Shown: piece after piece, positions 44,143-52,884 of the stretch
How positions within the stretch are numbered: position 1 is the first letter of the stretch
Layout of the letters: each line of letters starts with the position of its first letter
Assembly (NCBI RefSeq): GCF_042648505.1
Contig: NZ_JBHRXK010000004.1
Span: forward strand, 62,001 to 126,000
DNA from: Lysobacter_L cavernae
GTDB taxonomy: Bacteria; Pseudomonadota; Gammaproteobacteria; Xanthomonadales; Xanthomonadaceae
Length of the DNA stretch: 64,000 bases
Direction of reading: 5' to 3'
Translations under genes and position numbers: made by a program
Notes under the pieces: generated by a model
Databases searched by the model: none
Seen by the model: only the letters and a program-made list of their open reading frames with translations
Told to the model about the DNA's origin: nothing

Positions 44143-44787
44143 ATGAACGTCGAGCCGGCGATCACGCTGACCACGCCGCACGAGGATCGCGATTTCAGCG
44201 AATGGCACGGGGGCATCGCGCAGTACGCGTTCTGGGCGGTGCCGGTCGATGGCCCGGCCTGGCACGCGCTGTTCGAGGCCGCGCGGGTGCACGTGGCGCC
44301 ATTCGTGCACGACAACTACCGGCGTGCACCGCACATCACCCTCGCCGCGGCCGGTCTGCTGGACGAGCGCGATGCCGCGCCGGCGCGACTGCAACGCCAG
44401 GCGGCGGCGCTGCGGCAGGCACGAATCGCCGCGTTCGACCTGCACGCCGGCCCGATGGACAGTTTCACGTCGTCGCCGTACGTGGCGATCGAGGACCCGA
44501 TGGGCGCGCTGCACGCGATCCGTGAGGTGTTGGCCTCGGTGTCCGCCGAGGACAGCCCGTCACGCTATCGCCCGCACCTCACGGTCGGTCTGTACGCTGC
44601 GGCGTACGAGTTCAAGTCAGTGATGCGGCTTGTGCAGGCGTTTGAACATCGCGACCTGCCGCCACTGCGGGTCGACGAGGTGATGTTGTGCGCGTACGCG
44701 ACCCACGACATCCAGGGGCCGTATGCGGTGCTGGAGCGTGTTGCCTTGACGCCGCCATGCGCAACGGCGATGTCCTCCCGCCGGTGA
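44143..44787 (+). CDS. 2'-5' RNA ligase-family (2H phosphoesterase) protein
   Basis: A 214-residue 2H-superfamily protein. The two HxT motifs are PHITLAAAG (near residue 65) and PHLTVGLYA (near 147), the paired active-site histidines of LigT-like enzymes. Such proteins act on 2',3'-cyclic phosphates or similar RNA ends. Transcribed with the tautomerase gene. Substrate unknown. Confidence 0.84.
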   Translation: MNVEPAITLTTPHEDRDFSEWHGGIAQYAFWAVPVDGPAWHALFEAARVHVAPFVHDNYRRAPHITLAAAGLLDERDAAPARLQRQAAALRQARIAAFDLHAGPMDSFTSSPYVAIEDPMGALHAIREVLASVSAEDSPSRYRPHLTVGLYAAAYEFKSVMRLVQAFEHRDLPPLRVDEVMLCAYATHDIQGPYAVLERVALTPPCATAMSSRR

Positions 44788-44793
44788 GTCCGC

Positions 44794-46335
44794 TTACAGC
44801 TGCGACTCCACCGGCAGCAGCTTGGTCAGCCAAGCCTGCACGCGGCGGCTGGTGCTGGCCTGCGGGTCGTGGGTCCAGGTCTGGCTGCCGTCGCTCCAAC
44901 GCAGCCGGCCGTCGACGCGCTGCACGTGCCAGGCGTGCTGGCCCTGCAGGCGCTCCTCGAAGATGCGCGTCAGTTCCTGCGCCAGGCGCGGGTCGGTGAT
45001 CAGCACGCCCTGCTCGGTGTTGAGCGCGGTCGAGCGTGGGTCGAGGTTGTAGGAACCGACGAACGCGCGGTGTTGGTCGATCACCAAGGCCTTGGTGTGC
45101 AGGCTGGAACCGGACGAGCCGCGCAGGCTGAAGCTTGAGGACGCGGTGCCGTCCGGCTTGAGTTCCCACAGTTGCACGCCGCCGGCGAGCAGTTCGTCGC
45201 GGTAGCGTGCGTAGCCGCCGTGCACCGCGGCCACGTCGGTCGCGGCCAGCGAGTTGGTGAGGACGCGCACATCGACGCCGCCCCTGGCGGCAGCGAGCAG
45301 GTCGTCGGTGCCCTTGCGGCCGGGAACGAAGTAGGGCGAGATCACGCCCAAGGTCTGCCGTGTACCGCGTATCGCCGGCAACAACGTCGCCAGCACCGCC
45401 GAGCGTTGCAGCGGTTCGTGCTCATCGTCGAGCTTGAGTGGATCGTCGCTGACGAAGGTCCACTCGCGCGTCCAATGCAGCGCGGTGTCGCCGATGATCA
45501 GGCGCTGCACGTCGGCGTCCTCGCGCAACACCTGTGCGTAGGGACTGGCGGCGAGTTCGGCAGGCGTGGCTTCCAGCACGGCGCGCACCTGGGCCAGCGC
45601 CTCTGGCGTCGCCGGACCGGCGTTGAGTGCATCGATGGGGTAGTTGCTGGGCGCGTTCCAGAAGCGGTCAAAGCTGGCGCTGACCTCGCGCACCACCGGA
45701 CCGGCCATCAGCACGTCGAGGTCGACGAAATTGCTGTTCTCGCTGGCGCCGAAGTACTCGTCGCCGAGGTTGCGTCCACCCACCAGCGCGATGCGGTTGT
45801 CGGCAATCCAGCTCTTGTTGTGCATGCGGTGATTGAGCCGGCGAAAGCCGGTGCCGAGTTCGCCGATGCGGCTGAGCGTGCCGCTGCGGCTGGCGAAGGG
45901 GTTGAACACCCGCACCTCGATGCGCGGGTGCGCGTCCAGCGCGGCGAAGCCGGCGTTCTTGGCGCGTGCGTCCATGTCGTCGACCAGGATGCGCACCTGC
46001 ACGCCGCGGTCGGCGGCAGCGAGCGCACGCTGGGCGAGCATCTTGCCGGTCATGTCGGCGTGCCAGATGTAGGTCTGGATATCCAGGCTGCGCGCGGCGA
46101 CCTGCGCGCTGAACATGCGGCTGGCGTAGGCCTCGGTGCCGTTGCTGAGCAGGCGGAAGCCGGATTTGCCGGCGTGGCGTGCTTCGGCCGGTGCCAGGTG
46201 CTGCGCCAGCACGCCGTCGGCGGCGGGCGGCGCGGCGTAGGCGGCGGACATCGGCGGCCGCGGCGGCAGCGTGCTGCACGCCGTCAACAAGACCAGCAGG
46301 TACGCGCTAAGGGCCGCCAACGTCTTGCGTGTCAT
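44794..46335 (-). CDS. Phospholipase D-family protein (cardiolipin synthase ClsC-like)
   Basis: A 513-residue lipoprotein (LLTACSTLPP) with two HKD motifs: HNKSWIADN (first) and HTKALVIDQ (second), each HxKx4D. Each is followed by the family N/S residues (VGGRNLGDEYF; GSYNLDPRS). This domain order matches ClsC/YmdC-type cardiolipin synthases or envelope PLDs. The internal ATG at 46335 gives a lipoprotein signal; an earlier ATG (46365) is possible. Convergent with the ligT-like gene. Confidence 0.88.
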   Translation of the reverse strand: MTRKTLAALSAYLLVLLTACSTLPPRPPMSAAYAAPPAADGVLAQHLAPAEARHAGKSGFRLLSNGTEAYASRMFSAQVAARSLDIQTYIWHADMTGKMLAQRALAAADRGVQVRILVDDMDARAKNAGFAALDAHPRIEVRVFNPFASRSGTLSRIGELGTGFRRLNHRMHNKSWIADNRIALVGGRNLGDEYFGASENSNFVDLDVLMAGPVVREVSASFDRFWNAPSNYPIDALNAGPATPEALAQVRAVLEATPAELAASPYAQVLREDADVQRLIIGDTALHWTREWTFVSDDPLKLDDEHEPLQRSAVLATLLPAIRGTRQTLGVISPYFVPGRKGTDDLLAAARGGVDVRVLTNSLAATDVAAVHGGYARYRDELLAGGVQLWELKPDGTASSSFSLRGSSGSSLHTKALVIDQHRAFVGSYNLDPRSTALNTEQGVLITDPRLAQELTRIFEERLQGQHAWHVQRVDGRLRWSDGSQTWTHDPQASTSRRVQAWLTKLLPVESQL

Positions 46336-46547
46336 CACCGCGTTTCCCCTGGATGGCTCGGGCAACGGATACCACAGGCACGCGGCGCGGACAAACCGCG
46401 CCGTGCCGGCGAAACAGCGCCCTGGCCCAAGGGGGCGATCCTTGCCGGCCGCCGCGCCCCGCCGTTACCCTGCGGGCACTGGCGTATGTCCACACACTGC
46501 CGCCAACACAGCGTCTGCTTCCACACAGTGTCTACTTGGGGATAAGG

Positions 46548-48206
46548 ATGAGCGGGATGAGAGCGTGTGTGCACAATTGGTGGTCGGTGCTGTGGGTGTT
46601 GTTGGCGTGCCTGTCGTGGTCGCCGTGGCTGCATGCGCAGGCATCGGCGGAGCCCGCCACCGAGGCGGCGACGCTGCACTACGCCAACCGCGAAATCGCC
46701 ACCTTCCATGCCCGGGTAGCCGGGGTGTCACCGCAGGACCGCGCCGAGCGCGCCGCTGACGTGTTGCGAGCGATGGGCGACACCGGACGCCGCGGTGCCG
46801 TGACCGTGCAGCGCTTCGTCCACGCGGGGCAGCCGGCCGTGGCGGTGAGGGTCGGCGACCGCGTCGTGTTCTCGCTGCTGCCTGGCGACACCCGCGTCGA
46901 GGGACGACCGCTGGAGCAGGAGAGCGAAGTCGTCCGGCAGGCACTGGAAGCGGCGCTGATGGCCGAGCGCGTGCAGCGGCGGCCGGACGTGCTGCTGCGC
47001 GGCATCGGCCTGACCGTGGGGGCGGCCGCGCTGGCGCTGCTGTTGTTGTGGGTGGTCGGCCGCGCCGCCAATGCACTGGAGGCCTGGCTGTTGGCGCGGA
47101 TCACGTCGCAGACGCAAACGCCGGGCGACCATTTCCGCTGGCGTGAGTATGCGCGGCCGCTGCTGATCCGGGTGATCGGCCTGCTGCGCTGGGTGATCTA
47201 CTTCCTGCTGGTGCTCGGCTGGCTGGTGATCGCACTGGAGGCGTTCCCGCTGACCTACCCCTTGGGTAGCCAGCTGCAGGCCTTCTTCGGCGACAAGCTG
47301 CATGAGTTCGCACGTGCCGCGGTCAGTGCCATGCCCGGACTTGTGACCGTGCTGCTGATCCTGTTCCTGACCCGCGCCGTGTCCGAGGGCGTGCAGCTGT
47401 TCTTCGACAACGTGCAGTCGAGCCGCATCCGCGCGCCGTTCGTGCACCGCGAGACGGCCTCGGCGACCAAGCGCCTGGTCAAGATCGTGATCTGGGGCAT
47501 GGGGGTGGCCATCGCCTACCCCTACATCCCCGGTTCGAGCAGCGACGCGTTCAAGGGCGTGTCGGTGATGTTCGGTCTGGTGTTGACCTTGGGTTCGGCC
47601 GGCATCGTCAACCAGCTGATGAGTGGGCTGGTGGTGGTGTATTCGCGCGCGCTGCGTCGCGGCGACTTCGTCGAGGTCGACGGCATCGAGGCGCGCGTGG
47701 TCGAGGTCGGCGGCCTGGCGACCAAGCTGGTCAACCTCAATCGTCAGGAGATCACCATTCCCAACTCGGTGCTGATCGCCAACTCGGTGCGCAACTACAC
47801 CAAGCGGGCCGAGTCCGAGCCAATCTACCTGTCGGTCAAGGTCACCATCGGCTACGACGCGCCGTGGCGGCAGGTGCACCAGATCCTGCTCGATGCGGCC
47901 GCGGCCACGCCGGAGCTGGCCAAGCAGCCGTCGCCGTTCGTGCTGCAGCGCGCGCTTGGCGATTTCTATGTCGAGTACGAGGTTTTCGCGGCGTTGGACG
48001 ACCCGATCACGCAGCTGCAGCGCAAGCCGATGGTGATGTCCGGGTTCAACGCCAACATCCAGGACTCGTTCAACAGCCAGGGTGTGCAGATCATGTCGCC
48101 GCACTTCGAGGCGCAGCCCGAGCAGGCGGTGACGGTGCCGCGCACGAAGTGGTTCGCCAACGCCCCGGAGGCGGTGCACGCAGCCTCGGAAGACGGCAAG
48201 GCTTGA
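46548..48206 (+). CDS. MscS-type mechanosensitive channel with periplasmic N-terminus
   Basis: A 552-residue protein. A signal-like N-terminus (about residues 1-30) and a soluble region precede five hydrophobic segments (about 145-170, 205-235, 260-285, 320-345, 350-375). The MscS pore/beta region is clear: GSAGIVNQLMSGLVVVYSRA, GDFVEVDGIEARVVEVGGL and NRQEITIPNSVL. It opens under membrane tension to release solutes. An AAGGA site precedes the ATG at 46548. Divergent from the PLD gene. Confidence 0.88.
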   Translation: MSGMRACVHNWWSVLWVLLACLSWSPWLHAQASAEPATEAATLHYANREIATFHARVAGVSPQDRAERAADVLRAMGDTGRRGAVTVQRFVHAGQPAVAVRVGDRVVFSLLPGDTRVEGRPLEQESEVVRQALEAALMAERVQRRPDVLLRGIGLTVGAAALALLLLWVVGRAANALEAWLLARITSQTQTPGDHFRWREYARPLLIRVIGLLRWVIYFLLVLGWLVIALEAFPLTYPLGSQLQAFFGDKLHEFARAAVSAMPGLVTVLLILFLTRAVSEGVQLFFDNVQSSRIRAPFVHRETASATKRLVKIVIWGMGVAIAYPYIPGSSSDAFKGVSVMFGLVLTLGSAGIVNQLMSGLVVVYSRALRRGDFVEVDGIEARVVEVGGLATKLVNLNRQEITIPNSVLIANSVRNYTKRAESEPIYLSVKVTIGYDAPWRQVHQILLDAAAATPELAKQPSPFVLQRALGDFYVEYEVFAALDDPITQLQRKPMVMSGFNANIQDSFNSQGVQIMSPHFEAQPEQAVTVPRTKWFANAPEAVHAASEDGKA

Positions 48207-48321
48207 CCACGGGGCTGACCCCGAGGCGTGACGGCGACATGCTCGCGTCGTCAGGCCCGGCTTCCCCTGCACGGTGCCGTGCGCCATGCTGGGCCGACGC
48301 AGTGATCGAAGGAGCCGTTTC

Positions 48322-49230
48322 ATGGAACTGGGCATGGTGGGTCTGGGCCGCATGGGCGCCAACATGGCGGAGCGGCTGGTGCGCAGTGGCCACCGCGTGG
48401 TCGGCTTCGACCCGGGCGCACCGGCCCGCGAACAGGCCGCGGGCCGCGGCATCGAAGCGGCGTCGTCGCTGGCCGAACTCGTCGAACGCTTGCCGTCGCC
48501 GCGCGCGGTCTGGCTGATGGTGCCCGCCGGCGAGATCGTCGACCGCACCCTTGCCGATCTGCTGCCGTTGCTGTCGCCCGGCGACGCGGTGATCGACGGC
48601 GGCAATTCGTTCTACAAGGACACGATGCGCCGTGCCGCGATGCTGGCCGAGCACCGCATCGAGTGCCTCGACTGCGGTACCAGCGGCGGCGTGTGGGGGC
48701 TGGTCGAAGGCTACAGCCTGATGGTCGGCGGCGACGCGGTGGTCGTTGAGCGGCTGCGGCCGATCTTCGCCGCGCTGGCGCCCGCGCCCGACCGGGGCTG
48801 GGGGCGGGTTGGCCCGAGCGGCGCCGGCCACTTCACCAAGATGGTCCACAACGGCATCGAGTACGGAATGATGCAGGCCTACGCCGAGGGCTTCGCGATC
48901 ATGCAGCGCAAGGACGACTTCGCCCTGGACCTGCCGCAGGTCGCCGAAATCTGGCGCCACGGCAGCGTGGTGCGCTCGTGGTTGCTGGACCTGAGCGCGG
49001 ATGCGCTGAGGAAGAACCCCGCGCTCGATGGCATCGCGCCGTACGTGCAGGACTCCGGCGAGGGCCGCTGGACGGTGGCCGAGGCGATCGACCTCAACGT
49101 GTCGGCGCCCGTGATCACGCTGTCGCTGCTGGAGCGGTTGCGCTCACGCGAGGACGATTCGTTCGCCGACAAGTTGCTGGCGGCGATGCGCAACGAGTTC
49201 GGCGGGCACGGCATCAAGAAGTCCGGGTAG
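48322..49230 (+). CDS. 6-phosphogluconate dehydrogenase, decarboxylating (short YqeC/GndA type)
   Basis: A 302-residue NAD(P)-dependent dehydrogenase of the short Gnd form. The Rossmann motif GLGRMGANMAERL is at the start; DGGNSFYKD, CGTSGGVWGLVEGYS and the catalytic Lys in GHFTKMVHNGIEYGMMQAY follow. It converts 6-phosphogluconate to ribulose 5-phosphate with CO2 release. AAGGAG precedes the ATG. Its 3' end is duplicated about 1.27 kb downstream, on the other side of the M23 gene. Confidence 0.9.
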   Translation: MELGMVGLGRMGANMAERLVRSGHRVVGFDPGAPAREQAAGRGIEAASSLAELVERLPSPRAVWLMVPAGEIVDRTLADLLPLLSPGDAVIDGGNSFYKDTMRRAAMLAEHRIECLDCGTSGGVWGLVEGYSLMVGGDAVVVERLRPIFAALAPAPDRGWGRVGPSGAGHFTKMVHNGIEYGMMQAYAEGFAIMQRKDDFALDLPQVAEIWRHGSVVRSWLLDLSADALRKNPALDGIAPYVQDSGEGRWTVAEAIDLNVSAPVITLSLLERLRSREDDSFADKLLAAMRNEFGGHGIKKSG

Positions 49231-50475
49231 CGCTGCCTGCTTCACTGGTCGATCGGCTCCGCTGGAAATTCGACCACGGCATTGGGCGCCGGCAGTTCCG
49301 CGTGACGACGAGCGTCGTCCGCATTGTCGAGAGATGGCCACCGCCGATTGCCGAATGTATCGAGCGTGTCGTAGCGTCCCAGCAGGTCGAAGCGTTGCAG
49401 CACGTACGGCAGGCCTTCGGCGGCCAACGGCGAATTACCGTCGGCCACGTGGAAATGCAGGTGCGGTCCGGTGGAGTCACCGGTAAAGCCGAGCGCGGCG
49501 AGCACTTGGCCACGGCGGACCCGATCGCCGGGCTTCACGCGCAAGCTGCCGGGCTTGAGGTGCTCGTAGAACGCATGGCGGCCATTACCGAGATCGAGTG
49601 CGATGTAGTTGCCGCTGGCGTCCGCCATGGTGTGCTTGGGATGGGCGGCTACCGAGGCACTTTCCGTGATGCTGTCACGGGTGGCGGCAATCACCCCGTC
49701 CGCCACCGCCAGTACGTCCTCGCCGTAGCCGAGCCAGTTGCTGACCTTGTCGTCGTCACCATTGGCGTAGCGGCCATTGGCATCTAGCTTGACCCAGTCG
49801 ATCGCATGGCGGCCGGGGATGCGCACGCGTCCGTCGACGGCGTAGAGGACACGGCGATGACCGCGCTCCCAGGACGGCTCGTGGATCGCCGCCCATGGTC
49901 CACCACGCAGTGGAGGGCCCAGCACCGGGAGTGTTCCGGACTGCACCGGAGTGCGCGCGCCCTCGACCACTTCCGGTTCGCGCGTGCCGGTGTCGGCAGC
50001 GGTGTACTCAACGCGATGCTTCAGCGTGCGCGGCAGCACACGCGCATCGAGCACGGGCTCCAGATAGATCACGGCGCGCATGCCGGAAGCAATAACGCGT
50101 CTGTCCGTAGCGGCCACTGGCAGGCCAGGTCGACCCAAGCGACGATCCAATTCACCATCGTCGACATCGGCAATGGTGTTGCCATGCTCGGTATCGATGA
50201 TCTGCACGCGCCTGAGCGTCAGCGCGTCCTGGGCGAAATTGCTCAGGTGCAGCTCATAGAAGAGCCGTGGCGTGCCTGCGACCGTTACCACCGTCGGTGG
50301 CATGGGCACCTGGAGGTCGAATGACGAGCGCAGCGGTGGTGCTGCGCCAGCGTTCACGGGGCTGGTGCATGCAAGCACCAGCATGAGTGTGGGCAGGTAA
50401 CGCTGCATCGTGTCGATGTTGATCGCTCTCATCGGTGGGGGCGTCAGGGGCGGCGATGCGCAACGAGTTCGGCGG
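49179..50475. repeat. 27-bp direct repeat flanking the M23 peptidase gene
   Basis: The 27 bp at 49179-49205 (inside the end of the 6PGDH gene, coding AMRNEFGG) recur exactly at 50449-50475. The second copy reads AMRNEFGGTR then stop and lies upstream of the M23 gene. The repeat therefore bounds a segment of about 1.24 kb carrying that gene only. Confidence 0.8.
49242..50408 (-). CDS. M23-family metallopeptidase, exported
   Basis: A 388-residue secreted protein (signal near residues 1-22, ending CTSPVNAGA). The N-terminal 200 residues are beta-rich and unassigned. The peptidase domain shows GRHAIDWVKLD, DGVIAATRDS and the canonical GPHLHFHVADG. The first motif is R-H-A-I-D rather than the usual HxxxD, as in a subgroup of M23 proteins. 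These cut glycyl or stem-peptide bonds in cell walls. It ends 11 bp from the 6PGDH gene (convergent) and lies inside a 27-bp-repeat-bounded segment. Confidence 0.84.
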   Translation of the reverse strand: MQRYLPTLMLVLACTSPVNAGAAPPLRSSFDLQVPMPPTVVTVAGTPRLFYELHLSNFAQDALTLRRVQIIDTEHGNTIADVDDGELDRRLGRPGLPVAATDRRVIASGMRAVIYLEPVLDARVLPRTLKHRVEYTAADTGTREPEVVEGARTPVQSGTLPVLGPPLRGGPWAAIHEPSWERGHRRVLYAVDGRVRIPGRHAIDWVKLDANGRYANGDDDKVSNWLGYGEDVLAVADGVIAATRDSITESASVAAHPKHTMADASGNYIALDLGNGRHAFYEHLKPGSLRVKPGDRVRRGQVLAALGFTGDSTGPHLHFHVADGNSPLAAEGLPYVLQRFDLLGRYDTLDTFGNRRWPSLDNADDARRHAELPAPNAVVEFPAEPIDQ

Positions 50476-50523
50476 CACGCGATAAAGCGCAGCGAGTGAG
50501 ACAGGCCGCGTGCGCTAGCCGCC

Positions 50524-50603
50524 TAAGGCAATGCTGAACAAGTGTCGTCATTCCCGCCTTCGCGGGAATGACGAGCAAGGGCGACCTATTCAGCGATGCC
50601 TTA
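50524..50603. mobile_element. MITE-like palindromic element overlapping a stop codon
   Basis: An 80-bp element with imperfect terminal inverted repeats (TAAGGCAATGCTGAA at 50524-50538; TTCAGCGATGCCTTA at 50589-50603) around a core GTCATTCCCGCCTTCGCGGG stem of the same family as 35228-35266. Its last three bases are the TAA stop of the ferric-reductase-like gene. No coding capacity. Confidence 0.65.
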
Positions 50604-51863
50604 ACGGAACTCGAACTGTTCGTAGTGCAGTTGCGTGTCGGCGACGCCGTGCTCATGCATGAGCGAGCGCAGCCGCTTCAGAAGCCCTTTGGGCCCGCAG
50701 AAGCTGATGCGCACCGGGCTGGCGCCGTCGTCGCCGACGATGCGGGCGAAGCGCTGCACGAAAGACGGAGTGCCGGGTCCGGTCGTTATCGGTATGTACT
50801 CGACGCCGCGACGTTGGGCGAGCGTTTCCAGATCGACCGTTTCCGGCAGGCCACGCCCGGGCGTGTAGAAATAGAACAGTGTGACGCGATCCAACCCGTC
50901 GGCGCGCTCGTCCTGCAGCCAGGCCAGGAACGGCGTGATGCCGACGCCGCCCGCGACCCAGATTTCACGGGCGCCGTTGCCCGCGCGCTCGAAGCGTCCG
51001 AACGGGGCATAGACGCTGGCACGCATGCCCGGGGTCGCTTCGGCCAGCAGCCGCCCGGTGTAGTCGCCGAGCGCGCGGATGACGAAAGCGATGTGACCGT
51101 CGGGACGGTCCGCGCTGGCGATCGTGAACGGATGCGGTTCGCGCAGGCCAGGGTGTTGCCACGCCACGAACGCAAACTGCCCGGGTGCGAAGTCGAGCCC
51201 GCGTTTGACCGGTGCCAGTTCCAGTCGCGCCGCTGAATCCGATGGCGACACCGCGACCAGACGGTATTCGGCGTGGTTGGACAGCAGCGGATACAGCAGC
51301 AGCTTGTACAGCGCGGCCGCGGCACCCAGTGCGCTGACCGTCGCCAGCCACAATCCGGCCGGGCTAAGCAACGCGATCGGCGACTTGAAGGTCAGCCAGT
51401 GTGCGATGACCACCAGCAGCGACGGTCCCGACAGTTTGTGCCACCAGCGCCAGACGCTGTAGGGGATCTTGCGGTTGAGCGCCAGCAGCACGATCAGCAT
51501 CAGCACGACGAAGCTGAGCTGGCGGATCAGACGCGTGGCCGGCCGCGGCAACGGGACGATCGCCGCCGAAGTCCAGGCATCGCTGCTGGCGCTGAACACC
51601 AGGTGGAACGACGCGAGTCCCAGCGCCCACACGCCCAGCCATTTGTGCGTCTCGTAGACACGGTCGAGCCCGCCGAAGGCGGCCTCGACGAAGCGCCAGC
51701 GTCCGCCGAGTACGGCAGCCCACGCCATCAGCGACAACGCCGCCACGCCCGAGCCCAGGCTCAATGCGGCCGTCGATGCCCACGCGTCGCGCGGAATCTG
51801 CAACGCGACCGTGAGAAAACTGATGGCGACCAGCGCAGTAACGGTGGGCCCGGTCTTCAGCAT
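50601..51863 (-). CDS. Ferric-reductase-like transmembrane ferredoxin/flavin reductase
   Basis: A 420-residue protein. About six membrane segments in the first 200 residues carry a ferric-reductase-like heme domain with HKWLGVWALGLASFH and WHKLSGPSLLVVIAHW (likely heme His). The C-terminal half is an FNR-type reductase: EPHPFTIAS (FAD) and VAGGVGITPFLAWL (NAD(P)). It would move electrons from NAD(P)H through FAD and heme to an extracytoplasmic acceptor. The ATG at 51863 was chosen over an upstream frame that only adds low-complexity residues. Confidence 0.88.
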   Translation of the reverse strand: MLKTGPTVTALVAISFLTVALQIPRDAWASTAALSLGSGVAALSLMAWAAVLGGRWRFVEAAFGGLDRVYETHKWLGVWALGLASFHLVFSASSDAWTSAAIVPLPRPATRLIRQLSFVVLMLIVLLALNRKIPYSVWRWWHKLSGPSLLVVIAHWLTFKSPIALLSPAGLWLATVSALGAAAALYKLLLYPLLSNHAEYRLVAVSPSDSAARLELAPVKRGLDFAPGQFAFVAWQHPGLREPHPFTIASADRPDGHIAFVIRALGDYTGRLLAEATPGMRASVYAPFGRFERAGNGAREIWVAGGVGITPFLAWLQDERADGLDRVTLFYFYTPGRGLPETVDLETLAQRRGVEYIPITTGPGTPSFVQRFARIVGDDGASPVRISFCGPKGLLKRLRSLMHEHGVADTQLHYEQFEFR

Positions 51864-52223
51864 GAGCGGCTTCCCGAACGTGGGGCACCGGCATTGTGGC
51901 AGCGATCGGGCAGGCGCGCTTGCGGCCGATCCAACCGCGTCAGCGCGACCGTATTTGTCGAATCGATGCACGGCTGCGCCGTTCTTCCGTGGCTTCAAGC
52001 CGTGTCGGTTTCGCCGAGGCCGCACTGGCATTGGCCAGAGCGCGGGAGGCGCGCAGACCGGGCAAACCTATCGCGTCGGTTGGCCGTCGACTACTGCCGC
52101 CGTTGGCCCATCCGCGGGACGCGGTTTCCCGTTCGCGCCGGCTAATCGGCGGCGACCGGGGCGACTAACCTGTGCCTGCCCTTTGCGGCGCCACCCTTGT
52201 CTTCGTTATTGCCGGAACCCGTC
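51864..52223. other. 360-bp gap without recognisable gene
   Basis: Between the divergent reductase and DUF1993 genes. Open frames exist on both strands but have no signal, ribosome site or family pattern. It presumably holds the two promoters; no clear operator was seen. Confidence 0.5.
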
Positions 52224-52733
52224 ATGTCCCTGTCGATGCACCAGGCCACCGTGCCCGTCTTTGTCCGCTCGCTCAAGAATCTGCGCCGTGTACTGGAAAA
52301 GGGCGAGGCCCATGCCCGCGCCAAGAACATCACCCCCGATGCCTTGCTCGAATCACGCCTGATCGACGACATGCTGCCGTTGCGGCGCAACGTGCAGATC
52401 GCCACCGACATGGCCAAGAACGGCAGCGCGCGCCTGGCGGCGGTCGATCCGCTGAAGTTCGAGGACAACGAGACTACCTTCGACGAGCTGTACGTGCGCA
52501 TCGATCGCGCGATCGACTACATCGGCAGCTTCGACACCCAACAGCTGGGCGGCAGCGAACAGCGCACGGTCAGCTTCCGCACGCAGACCTGGGGCGAGTT
52601 GCGCTACGAGGGGCCGGCGTACCTGACCGAGTTCCTGCTGCCGAACTTCTTCTTCCACTGCACCACCTGCTACGCGATCCTGCGCAAGGCCGGCGTGGAG
52701 CTGGGCAAGAAGGACTATCTGGGCCTGGCCTGA
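52224..52733 (+). CDS. DUF1993-family protein
   Basis: A 169-residue helical protein of the DUF1993 family (four-helix bundle related to DinB). Features include LSMHQATVPVFVRSLKNLRR, LIDDMLPLRRNVQIATDMAKN and the C-terminal FFFHCTTCYAILRKAG. A DinB-like metal-binding function is possible but the His/Cys pattern here is unusual. Cytosolic; not in an obvious operon. Confidence 0.82.
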   Translation: MSLSMHQATVPVFVRSLKNLRRVLEKGEAHARAKNITPDALLESRLIDDMLPLRRNVQIATDMAKNGSARLAAVDPLKFEDNETTFDELYVRIDRAIDYIGSFDTQQLGGSEQRTVSFRTQTWGELRYEGPAYLTEFLLPNFFFHCTTCYAILRKAGVELGKKDYLGLA

Positions 52734-52884
52734 TCGCGGTGGTGGTGATGCAAATGGCCGGTGGCGGATAGGGCGGCTGCAACCGGTCGATTGCCGCCGC
52801 CGGCGACCCTGCGCGACAGGGGACTTTGGTCTGGCGGCGTGAACGGGCACACTCGACAGCCCTGTCCTGCCCCGGCGACTGCAG

